Assembly (NCBI RefSeq): GCF_004011695.2
Contig: NC_082425.1
Span: 248,001-312,000, forward strand
DNA: 64,000 nt
Direction: 5' to 3'
From: Ascochyta rabiei
Taxonomy: Eukaryota; Ascomycota; Dothideomycetes; Pleosporales; Didymellaceae
Positions 42,128 through 53,173 of the stretch are shown piece after piece. The translations under genes were made by a program, and so were the position numbers. Positions within the stretch are counted from its first letter, which is position 1, and each line of letters opens with the position of its first letter. The notes below the pieces were generated by a model. That model did no database searches, had not been told where the DNA came from, and worked only from the letters and a program-made list of their open reading frames with translations.

Positions 42128-42598
42128 GCACATTGTCATTTACATAGACAAGATCAAACCAGGACAAAATAAGGCTCAATTTCTTGCATTGCAGATCATC
42201 GTCATGATCTGGGTTGAGACTTTGGGCGAGCAATTGCGTGGGAGGGCGGTTTTTTTTTTACTGTTACTTAGCGAGTGAAGGATATTAGTGTAGTTAGAAA
42301 GGAATGCATTTCAAACACACAGCTGCTACATGTGCATGAGAAAATAGATGGACTGTGACACAATCAACCAGGTCATCAATGCGATTGCGAGCAGCACTAC
42401 TGCTTTGAACTTAGAGAATCACCACGCGGTCGCGCTATGCTGTGTTGGCGCTAGATCCGGGCGCGGAGAAACCACTCCACCGCGCGCACAGAACCACAAC
42501 CGAATTGATTGAACTTCTCGCAAGCCTCACGACGACCACTAACCCCAACAGCCCTACTCTTCCCACCGACTCCCGTAAATCCACACACAGTCGCCAAA
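42128..42598. other. Intergenic CAX 3' / eS17 promoter
   Basis: No gene seen; a pyrimidine-rich stretch with CCACTAACCCCAACAGCCC precedes the eS17 start, as is common in fungal ribosomal-protein promoters. Confidence 0.5.
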
Positions 42599-43142
42599 AT
42601 GGGTCGCGTCCGCACAAAGACCGTCAAGAAGTCCGCCAAGGTCATCATTGAGCGTTACTACCCCAAGCTCTCCCTGGACTTCGAGACCAACAAGAGGATC
42701 TGCGATGAGGTGAGATGCGCAAAGAATGTAGGAGGCGCACGCAAGGCTAATGCTTTAGAAAGATCGCCATCATTGCCTCCAAGCGTCTCAGGAACAAGAT
42801 CGCGGGTTACACCACCCACTTGATGAAGCGTATCCAGCGTGGTCCCGTCCGCGGTATCTCCTTCAAGCTCCAGGAAGAGGAGCGTGAGCGCAAGGACCAG
42901 TACGTTCCCGAGATCTCCGCTCTCGACTTCACCCAGAACAGCGAGTCTGGTGCTCTCGACGTCGACCAGGAGACCAAGGACCTTCTCAAGTCCCTCGGCG
43001 TACGTTCACTCCACAATCTACGCACTTGGCGCCCGCTGACACGTCGCAGTTCGACTCCATCCCCACCAACGTTGTCGCCGTCTCTCAGCAGCAGATTGTC
43101 GAGCGCCCCCGCCGCTTCGGCGACCGCAACGCCCGCAACTAA
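42599..43142 (+). CDS. RPS17: 40S ribosomal protein S17 (eS17)
   Basis: Component of the small cytosolic ribosomal subunit. Exons 42599-42709, 42763-42999 and 43050-43142 give 146 residues. The first intron acceptor is taken at GAAAG|ATC because family members read ICDEIAII; the nearer TTTAG would add a Lys. The second intron is phase 0 (KSLG|FDSIP). Conserved text includes [33 protein letters not shown] and [19 protein letters not shown]. Length equals that of other fungal eS17 proteins. The intron within the first 120 bp of the ORF is typical of highly expressed fungal ribosomal-protein genes. Confidence 0.97.
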
Positions 43143-44073
43143 ACGTTGTGCACGGCACGGTTCTCCTTCCCTTCTCGATATCCTGAAAACATGGTGCTTG
43201 GGGTTCGGATTTCGCCATGACTACGGCATGGTTTTACGGCTATATACGGCGGCATGACGACTAGGAGTCAATGAAAAGAAAGGTTCTTCTCCCCCACTAG
43301 GTGTCGCTGAGTTTGAGTGCCGTAAGGCGCGAAGATGACGCTTGATTGCCAATACCCCTTCACTGGGGTTCCCCCTTCTGCTACGTGATGTCGGAGTGAT
43401 GTACGGATGAGACGCTAGGACCGTACCGTATGGCTGGCTGTCATCAGGTGAGTGAGCATCCCTTACTGTCATATATCACATGATTTCGGTTACTTTGAAT
43501 CAATTTTTTTTCTATTGATCTTACTCTCTGTCTCATTAGTGATCCACTCATTTTTTTTCTCTGCTGTGGACTTGCGAGCAGTACCAGTCTGGTTGACGAA
43601 ATCCATGTTTGAATTCTGACGTGCTGATGTGAGGGAGTTTGCACATGCGATGACCAGTCAGCAAACGCAATCAAGTTGACAATCATAAGGCCAACAGCAA
43701 CGCAAGTGCACAAACGGGAAAGCAGTCATTGCGTGAAGATCGTGCTTCGTCTCTAGCTTACACTATCCATGCTGGTCGCATTCGATGCACCATTTCAAGT
43801 GATGGCGCTTACAAGTCCTCACTCCGTTCCATACCTTGGTCTTCCTCCCGGTCCATCTGCTATTCTTGCCTCTGAGATCTTACTCAATGCCTGTTCCATC
43901 GCCCTCACAAGCTCAGCATCATCCATGTCGTCATGTTCATAGGCGCCAGTGCTGTTTCCAGGTGCGTTGTGTGCCGCCCAAGTTGACGGATCCTGCTCCG
44001 CATGGGCGTCAGCATCGGATTGTGGAGGTGTCGGCGGGTTTGTAGGCTGCGAATAGACAGATGAAGATGCATC
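43143..44073. other. Intergenic, nothing recognised
   Basis: T-runs near 43505-43560. The stretch is flanked by eS17 and the convergent small membrane-protein gene. No supported gene. Confidence 0.5.
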
Positions 44074-44457
44074 CTAGGTAGCACCAGCTGCGTTTGTGGG
44101 CGTTGTTCGTGGAGACACCTGGGATGCTAAGGATGACACTTCACCGTTATCATGGCGAGTTGATGGCGCAGGTCCATCGTAGGTGCCATAGTCCACGTCT
44201 CGAAAATGGTTCCGCTGAGGTTGCTGTGGTGCTGCGGGATCGTAGTCGTCGTCGTTGTCGTGCACATGGTTGCCTCTGAACCAAGCAGTCGAGCAACAGC
44301 AGCCGAAGAAGGTTATAATGGCGAGTGCGATGAAAGCGACGGTGCAGAAAAAAATAGTCCAGGATAGCTACGGGAGGTGTCAGCATAGCAGGATGCTAGT
44401 TAGGCTCAGAATGAGCAGACACGCCTTTAGACTTGGAGGATAAATACTTACAACCAT
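44074..44457 (-). CDS. Small single-pass membrane protein, 99 aa, six-base first coding exon
   Basis: Exon 1 contributes only ATGGTT (44457-44452); an 84-bp intron with GTAAGT donor and CCCGTAG acceptor follows; exon 2 is 44367-44074. The product starts MVLSWTIFFCTVAFIALAII, a single hydrophobic segment followed by a Cys cluster (FFGCCCSTAWF) that may be lipidated or membrane-proximal. The rest is polar and acidic (HDNDDDYDP, RDVDYGTYDG) with a Ser/Thr tail. It resembles small fungal proteins of the type hydrophobic segment plus GCCC motif that I have seen annotated as hypothetical. Function unknown. The upstream frame continues open for 50 codons without a domain, so a longer N-terminus cannot be excluded. 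Confidence 0.6.
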
Positions 44458-44896
44458 GCTTGACAAAGCAGCGGTGGAGATGAGATTAGGAAATCGTGTT
44501 CGTAAGGTCACGCTGTAGATTGTATATGGCGGTGTTTGTAGGTAAAGCCTGTAGGTGTGTAGGTGCTTCAAAGTGCGCGTGAGGGCTGCCTTGGTGCATG
44601 TGGTCACCACAAATGCCGTTGGTGAATGTACGCTGTTAGGTCTCTGACACTTGGCAGCACGTATGGTCTGTTCTCAGACTGTCGCAGGAATCGAGTTGAG
44701 AAGTGGCAGCATAGATAGTACTAGCCAGCTCTCTGCTTGTCAAGACGCACCCGCTCGTCTCCCTTCGCTTCAGGTGAATGACTGGCGGTGCGCCAGGCAG
44801 GTATAGTCATAAGGTCAACGCAGTGCGCTCAACTCAACTGCAAACACCCCACTGCCATTACAAAAACTTCATTACAGCTTCCACAAATATCAATCG
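44458..44896. other. Divergent intergenic region
   Basis: 439 bp between the small membrane-protein gene and the gene at 44897. Nothing recognised. Confidence 0.5.
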
Positions 44897-45718
44897 ATGT
44901 TCACCATGAAGTTCAACAACTTTGAAGTTCTCACGACCATCCTCTGCTCTTGGCTCTCGGGCTTCCTTCTCGGTCTCTGGCGTCTTGTATGTCTCCCCAG
45001 GCGATGCACTCTGCTGCAATTCCCGATCTCTGACAAAATATAGACCCCCTACATTACCGACCGGGAGGCTGGACTCCTTGTCGCTCTCTCTGTCGTTGTC
45101 GCCATGGTCATCATCCACAAGCATCTCAATAAGAATGCGGTCGTCGCCTACCTTAACCGTCATGTGGGCGAGGTGCAAAACACGATGCTCCTAGATCTTC
45201 AAGAGTTCCACCGCAAGCGCGTTGCAACGCTGAAGATCAATCACAACCAAACCATGCGCGAAGCTCAGGACGAGATCCGCCGCCTTCACGCCAAGTTCGA
45301 CCGCCTGAACAGCGAATACGACTGGATCTCGACCATGTACCAGGATCAAATGCGCACCAACCAGGAGCAAGAAGACCGCATCGCCTTTCTCGAAGTCAAG
45401 TTAAAGGAGTTTGGCCAGCTCAAGTCGTCTGCTTCTTCTGCGCCCTTCTCTGCGCCTGCCTCCCAGATCAACTTTGCCAACCCACCCCGTCGCACCCACC
45501 GTGTAACGAAGGCTTCCTCTCACCGCTTTCACAAATACCGCTTGTGCAGGTTCAGGAGACTGGGAGAGAGTAGGATATCATATCAAACCTCCGTCGTTGC
45601 ACCGCCTTGCGCTGAGTGCCTCCAGGCTTGTAGGATAGAATCAAGACAACAGTGCAAGAGACAAGGGATGCCTCCGGGATTGCTGAACATAATGGTTGTG
45701 AATAACGTCTTAGCATGA
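44897..45718 (+). CDS. Membrane-anchored coiled-coil protein of unknown function
   Basis: Exons 44897-44986 and 45044-45718 (57-bp intron, GTATGT..ATATAG, phase 0) give 254 residues. Two hydrophobic segments lie near the N-terminus: ILCSWLSGFLLGLW (about 15-28) and GLLVALSVVVAMVII (about 40-54). A helical, charged region follows (about 65-155: RKRVATLKIN, MREAQDEIRRLHAKFDRLN, QEQEDRIAFLEVKLKEF) with heptad-like spacing, so a coiled coil is likely. The last ~80 residues are basic and Cys-containing and look unlike the rest; a missed 3' intron starting near 45500 (GTGTAACG) would shorten it. I do not recognise the family. Convergent with the FAD monooxygenase gene; the stops are 14 bp apart. 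Confidence 0.6.
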
Positions 45719-45732
45719 ATGCAATACATTTG

Positions 45733-47075
45733 TTACACTTTCAATTGCGTCGATGAGCCCTCGTAGTCCGGCAACAAATAATCCGTGCCGCCAAACGCTG
45801 GTAAAAATCTCCCAATAATACCTCCAAAGCTCTTCATCAACGAACTCGAGGCAATACTTGTAGTCTTGTTGAGCGCCCAAACACCCCATTCTGTTTGTGG
45901 GTTAATTATCTGCGGCGCTCCAGGAATCAACCTTTGTGCTTTCTCAACGTAGGGCCTCAACGTCTTCTCATACTGCTTCAGCGCATAAGGTATATTATCC
46001 TGCGATCTGCTCACTTCGCCAGCAAGCACGTACGCACCGATGACTGCCGACCCGGCGCCCTGACTTGTTGTTAGTACAATTTCAAGTCATGGATAGAGAT
46101 ACTCACCACTCCAGAGATCGGACTGGGGCAATACGCCGCATCGCCCAACAACGCGACTCGCCCCTCGCTCCATCTGTCCATCTTGACCTGCGCTATCTGC
46201 TGCAGATAGAAATCATCAGCTTTCTTCATCTCCCTGATGCACCTCTCGCTTTCGAACCCTCCTCCTTCGAACTCCTTCTCAAACCACGCCTCCTGCTCGT
46301 CCCTACTCCCTTTCCTCATCACCTCGTCGATATGATCAAACCGACTTAGATTCGAATCAGTGACTCCAACATACGCCCTCGTATTCCCGTAGCTGTCCGG
46401 ACGAAGCAGTAAGATACGGCCGCGCGATGCATTATACCACTGCGCGAGCTTCGTATCCTGTTCTGTACTCGGCATTGTAAACAGAGCAGCATACTGGCCC
46501 AAACGGTAGATGTACTCGTCATCGTTCGGCCCGCGCCCGAATACCAACCGGCGCGTGCGAGACATCATGCCGTCTGCACCGACGATGAGGTCGTAGTGTG
46601 CTGTCGGTAGGCGGTTTGCAAAGGACACCAGAGCTTTGCCATTGTCTTGCTGGTCAATGGAGGAGATCATCTCGTCGAACACATAACTGATGCGATCCAT
46701 AGCTTGCGTTGCGTCCATGAATATCTTAGCCAGATCGCCACGGAGGACTTCGAACTCGGACGTTGCGCTCTGTGCCTCAACGTTACCCGAGGCTGCGAAT
46801 GTCGCCTTTGTTTTCCCATCAGCGTGGACAAATTGCACGCCTTCTTCAGTTGTTGCTTTATCGCGTACGGCATCAAGCAGACCCATCTTCGAGACAATTG
46901 GTACAGATGCTGAGCGTAAGTCTACCGCTTGACCACCGTGGCGGGGAACAGGCGAGCGCTCAAGGATGGTGATGGTGCATGTTGGGATCAATTTTTGCAG
47001 CCAGAAGGCGAGGCAAGGTCCTGCTATCCCGGATCCTGATATCAGAATGTTGAGTGGACTTTTTGAGGTTGACAT
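45733..47075 (-). CDS. FAD-dependent monooxygenase (aromatic hydroxylase/TetX-like fold)
   Basis: Flavoprotein monooxygenase. Exons 47075-46107 and 46059-45733 (47-bp intron, GTGAGT..GTCAG, phase 0) give 431 residues. The N-terminal dinucleotide-binding motif is ILISGSGIAGPCLAFWL (GxGxxG). RHGGQAVDLR follows, then DLIVGADGMMSRTR (the DG motif) and GRVALLGDAAYCPSPISG|VGAGSAVIGAY (the GD motif, completed by the splice). Class A monooxygenases use NAD(P)H and insert oxygen into aromatic or similar substrates. A TATAAT-like element lies about 65 bp upstream. There is no PKS or NRPS neighbour, so a stand-alone degradative or detoxifying role is more likely, but this is inference. Confidence 0.92.
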
Positions 47076-48371
47076 TGGTGTTGTGAGTTTGGAAAGATAG
47101 GGCTGTTGACGATATTAGCAACGTCGATCGATGAGACTATTATATCCTTGTACCAGTAGCCGGAAGGGCTACTCGGGCTCCGAAAGGCCCGACCCGTGAT
47201 GCGAACAACAATGTTGAGGGATTAGGTACCAGGACACGCTGGGTAAATCGAGCGTGGTAATGCGGCATGACGTCACCACCCGAGCTCATTGAATTGTAAT
47301 GGAAATAAGCTCAGGGCAGCGAGGCCAACTGGAACAAGGGCGTTTATGATCAGACACCTTTGGGTCAGCTAATGGCATTGGCCCCTGAAGCGCCCTTGAA
47401 CAGATTGTGACCTATCCAACAAAAGACTACAACCCCTTACCACGCACATAGTCTGTGAGATAGCGAGGGACCTCTCTTGCTTGCCTAGTAGCCGCGACCA
47501 GGTGGTATCACCTCGTTGATATTCGTGAGCTTTGCGGAAGGGCAGGAAACACAAGTGATCAAGACTTCATCGCGAACAGTAGCTGAATTTAGGTTAGAGT
47601 CCAATGCGTTAGCGCGCGAACACATGCTGCTAAATACGAATAGGGCAGTATGCTCTAACACAGCATCTCATCCGGAAGATGTACAGCTCGACATGGAGGA
47701 CTATGTGTCCGGGACCAATTGACAACAAAAGTATCGGTAGGAAAGGCATGTAATGTAGGAATGTACGAGAGGTATTGAACACCGCACCATTTATCAACGA
47801 TCAGCATATGCCAAAGGGCTATAGCAAGTAACAATCTAGACGTCGAGCTAATGTTGGAGTAATGACTGACTAAAAGCCAGGTTCCCGAATTGCATGGTTC
47901 AGGCGGGCAGAGTGCGGGATGCTGTCAGAGCAAAGCAAACTCTCCGTGTCAGAGCTCGGGCTCGGAATCGAGCAACAGCTTTGTTTTGGTGCCATCAGTA
48001 TACGGTAGATTCGGTCCACATACCAATTGAAAAAGCGGATTGAGAAACGTAGGTAGTACAACTCACAAGCCGAGCGGAGCGTTGAGTGTGAAGGTATGAC
48101 GTGGCGTTTCGAGAAAGCGCATTGCACGTGACCAGTCAATGCACGCTAAGTACGCGAATGTGAATTGTGGGCAATGTTTTCACACCGCAACCCAAGCTAA
48201 AGCACCCCAACCACCCCACGTCTATCAGCGCAACCCAAATTGTCGCGCTCCAAACTGCATCAAGTTCTATTAAAATCACGGTCATTACAGCCACTCAGAG
48301 CAACTTCCAATACACAAAAGTGATCCATTGTCGGGTAGCAGCGTCCGTTCCGCGCTCGAGCTCGAGACATC
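47076..48371. other. 1.3-kb intergenic region
   Basis: Promoter of the monooxygenase at the left and of the 48372 gene at the right. Short ORFs only; nothing recognised. Confidence 0.5.
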
Positions 48372-49704
48372 ATGTCACCTGCACCAATCACTCGAGACGC
48401 GGCTGCCTCAGTTTCCCCACCACGACAGTCAACACCACAAGCTATAGCTCGTAAGATCAATTCATGAACATCAAGCCAATGTCAAATGCTGATTAGAAAA
48501 TCCAGCATCAGCTCAGCCTATCTCAAGACATTTTGATGACATTTTCCATGCCAAGTTCATGCAAGTTATTGCAGATTGGAAGAACGACCCCTCAAGAGGT
48601 AGCCTCACCCAAAAGGACCGCAAAACATTCATTGAAAACGCCTACATTGAGACCGATGAACTTTACTTCAGCAGGCGACAGCTGTCTGACCAGGAGATCA
48701 AGCTCCGTGCTCTCACCAAAGTCTTCTACAAGATTCTTGCAGAAGAGCCGTGGTCTGAGGACTGGATCCGGGCCCCAGATGTCGAACGCAAGCTTTCAAG
48801 ATTCGAGATGCACAAGGATTCCATCGAGCTGGCAGCAAAGTTCAATGTTGTGACCCCTCGAGAGGCCGTCAAAGCCGCGCGTGAGGCGGCGACAAAGCAA
48901 GAGGAGCTTCTCAAGGCGGCTGGCGATAAGCCTCCGAAAGAGCTGCGCATCGATAGAGGGCCATGGGACGATATCGAGATTATATATATCCCAGGTACCG
49001 TATCAGCGGCTGCTACAAGTCGCCTAAACCGCGAGGAGACCTATCCTATTTCAGTTTCTTCCGTCGCAAGCACCCTGCAATCTCATATTTGTAGAGATAT
49101 GGTGCGCCCGTTTTCCATGGCCGAACGATTCGTCAGTTGCTCGGACACCAAAGAACTCGAGGAGATGCGCGAATTCGCATGCAATGTCTGCGATTATTGC
49201 CCCCACCTTCTCGACAACGACAATGTCAGCTTACTCGTCGTTCTGCTCATTCTTTCACGATCAGATGTCTGTAGGCGTTGGGAGAACAACGGTATCCGCA
49301 TTGAGGGTTCAACAATCAGTCACAGAAAGTCGGAGTGCATGAAGAACAAGCTAGGCTGGAACACCACCGAGTTAAAGAAACCGTTCGATAACTTCGCAAC
49401 CGAGTTTCAAACTCGCGTGAAAAACGCGTGCTTCCCAGCCCCCCGAGCGCAACGCGGAGGTGGTCCTAAGAACAAAGGTCCAAGGAAGTCCTCGACTCCA
49501 GCAACTCCCTCTACCCCTACTGGGTATGGTGCTCCGCCCGCTTGGGCCTACATGCCCTCGCCTCAAGTTCGCCAGGATTGTATCAATACCAGTATCAACG
49601 TTGCCGCACCTGCTGTACAGAGCATCTACTCTGTACCCTCGTCTGCAAAAGCTCAGTCAACGCCCGCTGGCGACAACGCCGGTGAACCCATGGATCTTTC
49701 CTAG
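48372..49704 (+). CDS. Protein of unknown function, 425 aa
   Basis: Exons 48372-48450 and 48506-49704 (55-bp intron, GTAAGA..CCAG, phase 1) give 425 residues. The first exon encodes a Ser/Pro/Thr/Ala-rich start (MSPAPITRDAAAS). The middle ~270 residues are mixed and look folded: IFHAKFMQVIADWKN, FIENAYIETDELYFSRRQLS, LTKVFYKILAEEPW, then a Cys-containing part (FACNVCDYCPHLL, RSDVCRRW) that could bind a metal but has no canonical spacing. The last ~110 residues are Pro/Gly/Ser/Thr-rich and disordered, ending in GEPMDLS. The bridging splice keeps AIA|PSAQPISRHFDD in frame. I recognise no domain. No signal peptide or membrane helix apart from one moderately hydrophobic stretch (VSLLVVLLIL). Confidence 0.65.
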
Positions 49705-51430
49705 GCTTCGGCTTTGCTTCAATGTCTGCTTTTGTACATTATATGCATTTTCTTGGCGTCTGTCTCTTGGCTTAGGCCTGCATTAACACGGTGGTGATGG
49801 CGAACCAAATAGCGAGGGTTCCACGGCGTTTCTATCCCTAGTGTACGAGCTACTGTTAGGGCTCGTATGCTTTGACTATCTGCAACAGCAACTGCCGAGC
49901 ATTATATGCGTCCTTGTTGCATATACATCACGAGAAATTTCTCCATGTCAACTCCCATTTGTGTCTCTGGGCAATCGTAGTGAGCACCTGGTCCTTCCTC
50001 AAGTAACGTTGTACATGTGCGGGGTGTTGCTCGCTTCACTGGTGGTACGTGCACTGTCTATTAGCCCCATGTGCACATTTAGGGTGGCCGGATGTGGCGA
50101 ACACCATCCTCCTCACATCTGGATCCTACTTGGTCGTTTAGAGGGAATTCTTAAAAGACATACAGGTCGTGACACAAACCGCAAACAATCATATATGAAC
50201 TGTGAAGCAGCTATCCACTGTAAGACACGATCATTCAAATGAGCGTTTCAGTGAATTCAGAACCGCAGAGTGTCGCAGATATCGTAGACCGCCCAACGCC
50301 ACACTGCTCGTGCATCTTCACTGTGCTGCTTTTCCTTACTAAGCCGCCCCGACTGCTTCAGCCGCGATGGCTCCTGCAAACTCAGCATGCAAGAAGGGCG
50401 CCACGAGAAGCAATGAAACATACCACAAATCTTCCGAATTCTGCGCTCCATCAATACTCGTTACCTGGTATTGACCCTCCCTATATTGAGTACCAGGGCC
50501 ACCCGCAATAAGACACTTAGCGGAAGTGCAACCGCTAGATAGAAGATATTGTACACAACTTCTTCTCTTCCCGTAGCGATACGCTCTTCCAACCGAGAAG
50601 GGATTTTACGGTCATCTTAGACTCTTGATTTGAAGTCGCACCTCCGACTTTTGTTTCTCGAAAATCGAGTACTTCATATAGTGCGCGTGCTTCAATCAGC
50701 AGGCCTACGATACCACTTCGCGGTCCTCGAGCGTTGTTCGCTTGAGTTTCACTGTCGCGAATGAACTGGCTTATTATTTCTTATTGAAAGTAGCAGGGTT
50801 GAGAAATCGGTGTTCAGGATAGACGGTGATCAAACACTTGAGATGCGGGTCTGTATCGAGACCGTTGAGACGATGCGAGGCATCATGATATGGGTGTTTT
50901 GTTGAAAGCGTGAGTTGGATTTCAAAATGCGTACGGAGCGGGACACCGAGGTATGGGGGAAACACTGATATATCGCGCACAAATACACAGAAGGATTGGC
51001 TTGGTGAAGGTTTAACCACGTACGAAGCTAACAGGAAGCCTGCATGTGGTGATGAGTAGAGTTAGTCGAGCAAGTGTGCAAGTCACAAAAGTTTTAGTGA
51101 GGATGAGAACAGAGTCATGATTTTTTAATGAATATATAACGGCACGATGTATGCGAACAAGCGCGAGGGCGATGAGGTGGCCAGAGACAGTGCTTTGTAT
51201 ACGTAGGGGCGACAGCGAAGTAGGGGTATATCTATAAGACTGTTCGAGACAGTATACGACAGTAGAAAAGGAAGACAACAACATCGTAGATAGAGACAAA
51301 GTCATGGTGTACAGGAGGGGGTATCGAAAGCAACATAAGAAATAATGAATACAAAACCTTCTTCAAGCCCCGATGAACTCCCTGAGAATACAGTCTTGAT
51401 CATCTCTTGCAATGGAAACTAGCCTCACGC
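49705..51430. other. 1.7-kb intergenic region with one possible orphan exon
   Basis: No full gene seen. A minus-strand frame at about 51040-50774 reads like a terminal exon (see findings). The rest holds only short ORFs. Confidence 0.4.
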
Positions 51431-53173
51431 CTATCTTCTTCTGCTCTGATAGCTACGTTCTGATTCGTGCTCGTGTTCGCCATCGTAAAAGGCTTGGTTC
51501 ATGCGGTGGGAAGCCTGCTGGGGGAAGTTGTGCCCAATTTGAGGCCCGCGCGCATCAGGCAGCGCATCGCGCATGTTGCGGCTTTCCCAAGGATCAGCAG
51601 GCTGCGGAGGCGCGGGTTGTGTGAATGGGTTGAACGGCCGGTCCTGTTGAGACAACGACGGGCGGCGTTCGCAGGATTGATTTAGATCAACGCGAGCGTT
51701 GAAAGTCTCGGGGAACGATACAGGCGGGCGGCGATCCTGACGAGGTGGGTTGACAGCGGCACCACGTGTGCTTCCTGATCTGCCAAAGTCTGGCCGCGCT
51801 TGACCAGAGAGACTGTTCCGACGGGGCAGCGATCCTTGGCTACCTGGTATGGTGGTTCTGGGACCTCGAGGATTGTAGTACTCTGGGTCTTGCTGCCTTT
51901 GTTGGAGATCGGACTGTTGCTGTTGCTGTTGCTGTTGGGAGATAAGCTGCTGCTGCCTTTGCTCTTCCTTCTCAATAGCATCTGTCTTTGCCCGCTCGTT
52001 TCGCATTTGAAGCGCTTCAGCATCAAGGAGCTGCTGCAGCATCGCAGCTTCAGCGGGAGTCGTGCGAACAGAGTTCCTGCGCGAAGGTGCTGACGGCTTG
52101 GACGGTTTTGATGAAGGCTTTCCTCTCCTTGCAGCTTCCCTTGCTGCCTGAGCGTCGCGCTCTTGTCTCTCTTGTCGGAGTCTTTCACGTCCGTCTGCAC
52201 GCCCGGCAAACGTCTTGTCTGCTCGTTGCTCGGCACGGTCTTGCGCACGGGAGGGTTCAAAGTGGAAACGTTTGTTTTCCTCCTGTATGAGTTTTGCTGC
52301 AATCTCACGATCTTTTGCCTCTTGGCGACGGCGTTGCTCTTCCCGACGCCGTTGCCTGTCTTCATCACGCCCAGTAATTTCTGGGGCGTAGGAGGAAGCA
52401 GCGTGGTGGCTGCGCTCGGTACGCTCAGTTGTCTCTTGATAAACCCCTTGAGGTGTAACAACCGTGGTACGATAAGGACTAGAAGGGCTACCGGACTGGC
52501 CACATGTAGTATTAATCGGAGATGGCACATGACGTGCACCGTTATGTATCACAGGCCGTGTGCCACTTGATGTTGCTGTTGTTGCTGTCGCCAGACTGGG
52601 CGTGTCATACTCGTCAGAAGTCCTGTAGTGAGAAGGAAACCGAAGGGAGCCTGTGAAGGATTCGTCTGACGATGGGTTTCGATAATGGTCTGATCTAGCT
52701 TGCAGTCCACTACTATGAGCATAGTTTGAGTTCAGTGGAAGAGGAGTGTCGGCATAACCGGTCCGTAATTTGTGAGACGCATCGGAACCAGGCGAGTCGA
52801 TTGCAGATGTGGAACTCGTTGACGAGCGATGGTTGTCCTTGGTGGAGATGGATACAGTTGGGTAACCCTTGCCCTTGCCCTTTTTGGAGCCAATCTCGAT
52901 GATGATCTCGGGTTTGAGTGTGACCGGTCCATCTCTAGTTGATGGCCGGCTTGATGTTGAAGGTTGACGTGTTCGGGTTTGATATGACCCGCTTGGAATA
53001 CGAGGGTTGCTCGGAGCGGGAGACGGGGTAGGATCGTGGTACTTGGTCCTTCGGATCGTTGAATCCGAACACTCCTTGCCACGACGGCGTCCCTCATCGC
53101 ATTGAGTGATGTCTTGGAACATGGATTGGTGACCATCTGTCCTGACGTATATCTTCTCTTCGATTCGACACAT
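51431..53173 (-). CDS. Conserved filamentous-fungal protein of unknown function, disordered, Gln/Arg-rich
   Basis: Single exon, 580 residues from the ATG at 53173. The first ~40 residues (MCRIEEKIYVRTDGHQ, then a Cys-containing stretch DITQCDEGRRRGKECSD) and the block GPVTLKPEIIIEIGSKKGKGKGYP (about 80-105) are what I remember as conserved in a common uncharacterised ascomycete protein. The middle is Ser/Thr-rich. About 265-420 is a long Arg/Glu/Gln/Ala helix-like region (DRQRRREEQRRRQEAKDREIAAKL, ERLRQERQERDAQAAREAARR), probably a single long helix or coiled coil. A poly-Gln tract (about 410-428) and a Pro-rich C-terminus follow. No enzymatic motif. Function unknown; nucleocytoplasmic by composition. 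Confidence 0.85.
   Translation of the reverse strand: MCRIEEKIYVRTDGHQSMFQDITQCDEGRRRGKECSDSTIRRTKYHDPTPSPAPSNPRIPSGSYQTRTRQPSTSSRPSTRDGPVTLKPEIIIEIGSKKGKGKGYPTVSISTKDNHRSSTSSTSAIDSPGSDASHKLRTGYADTPLPLNSNYAHSSGLQARSDHYRNPSSDESFTGSLRFPSHYRTSDEYDTPSLATATTATSSGTRPVIHNGARHVPSPINTTCGQSGSPSSPYRTTVVTPQGVYQETTERTERSHHAASSYAPEITGRDEDRQRRREEQRRRQEAKDREIAAKLIQEENKRFHFEPSRAQDRAEQRADKTFAGRADGRERLRQERQERDAQAAREAARRGKPSSKPSKPSAPSRRNSVRTTPAEAAMLQQLLDAEALQMRNERAKTDAIEKEEQRQQQLISQQQQQQQQSDLQQRQQDPEYYNPRGPRTTIPGSQGSLPRRNSLSGQARPDFGRSGSTRGAAVNPPRQDRRPPVSFPETFNARVDLNQSCERRPSLSQQDRPFNPFTQPAPPQPADPWESRNMRDALPDARGPQIGHNFPQQASHRMNQAFYDGEHEHESERSYQSRRR

Noticed and set aside
48167..48454. 95-codon plus-strand ORF
   Set aside because: It overlaps exon 1 of the 48372 gene in a different frame and has no recognisable content.
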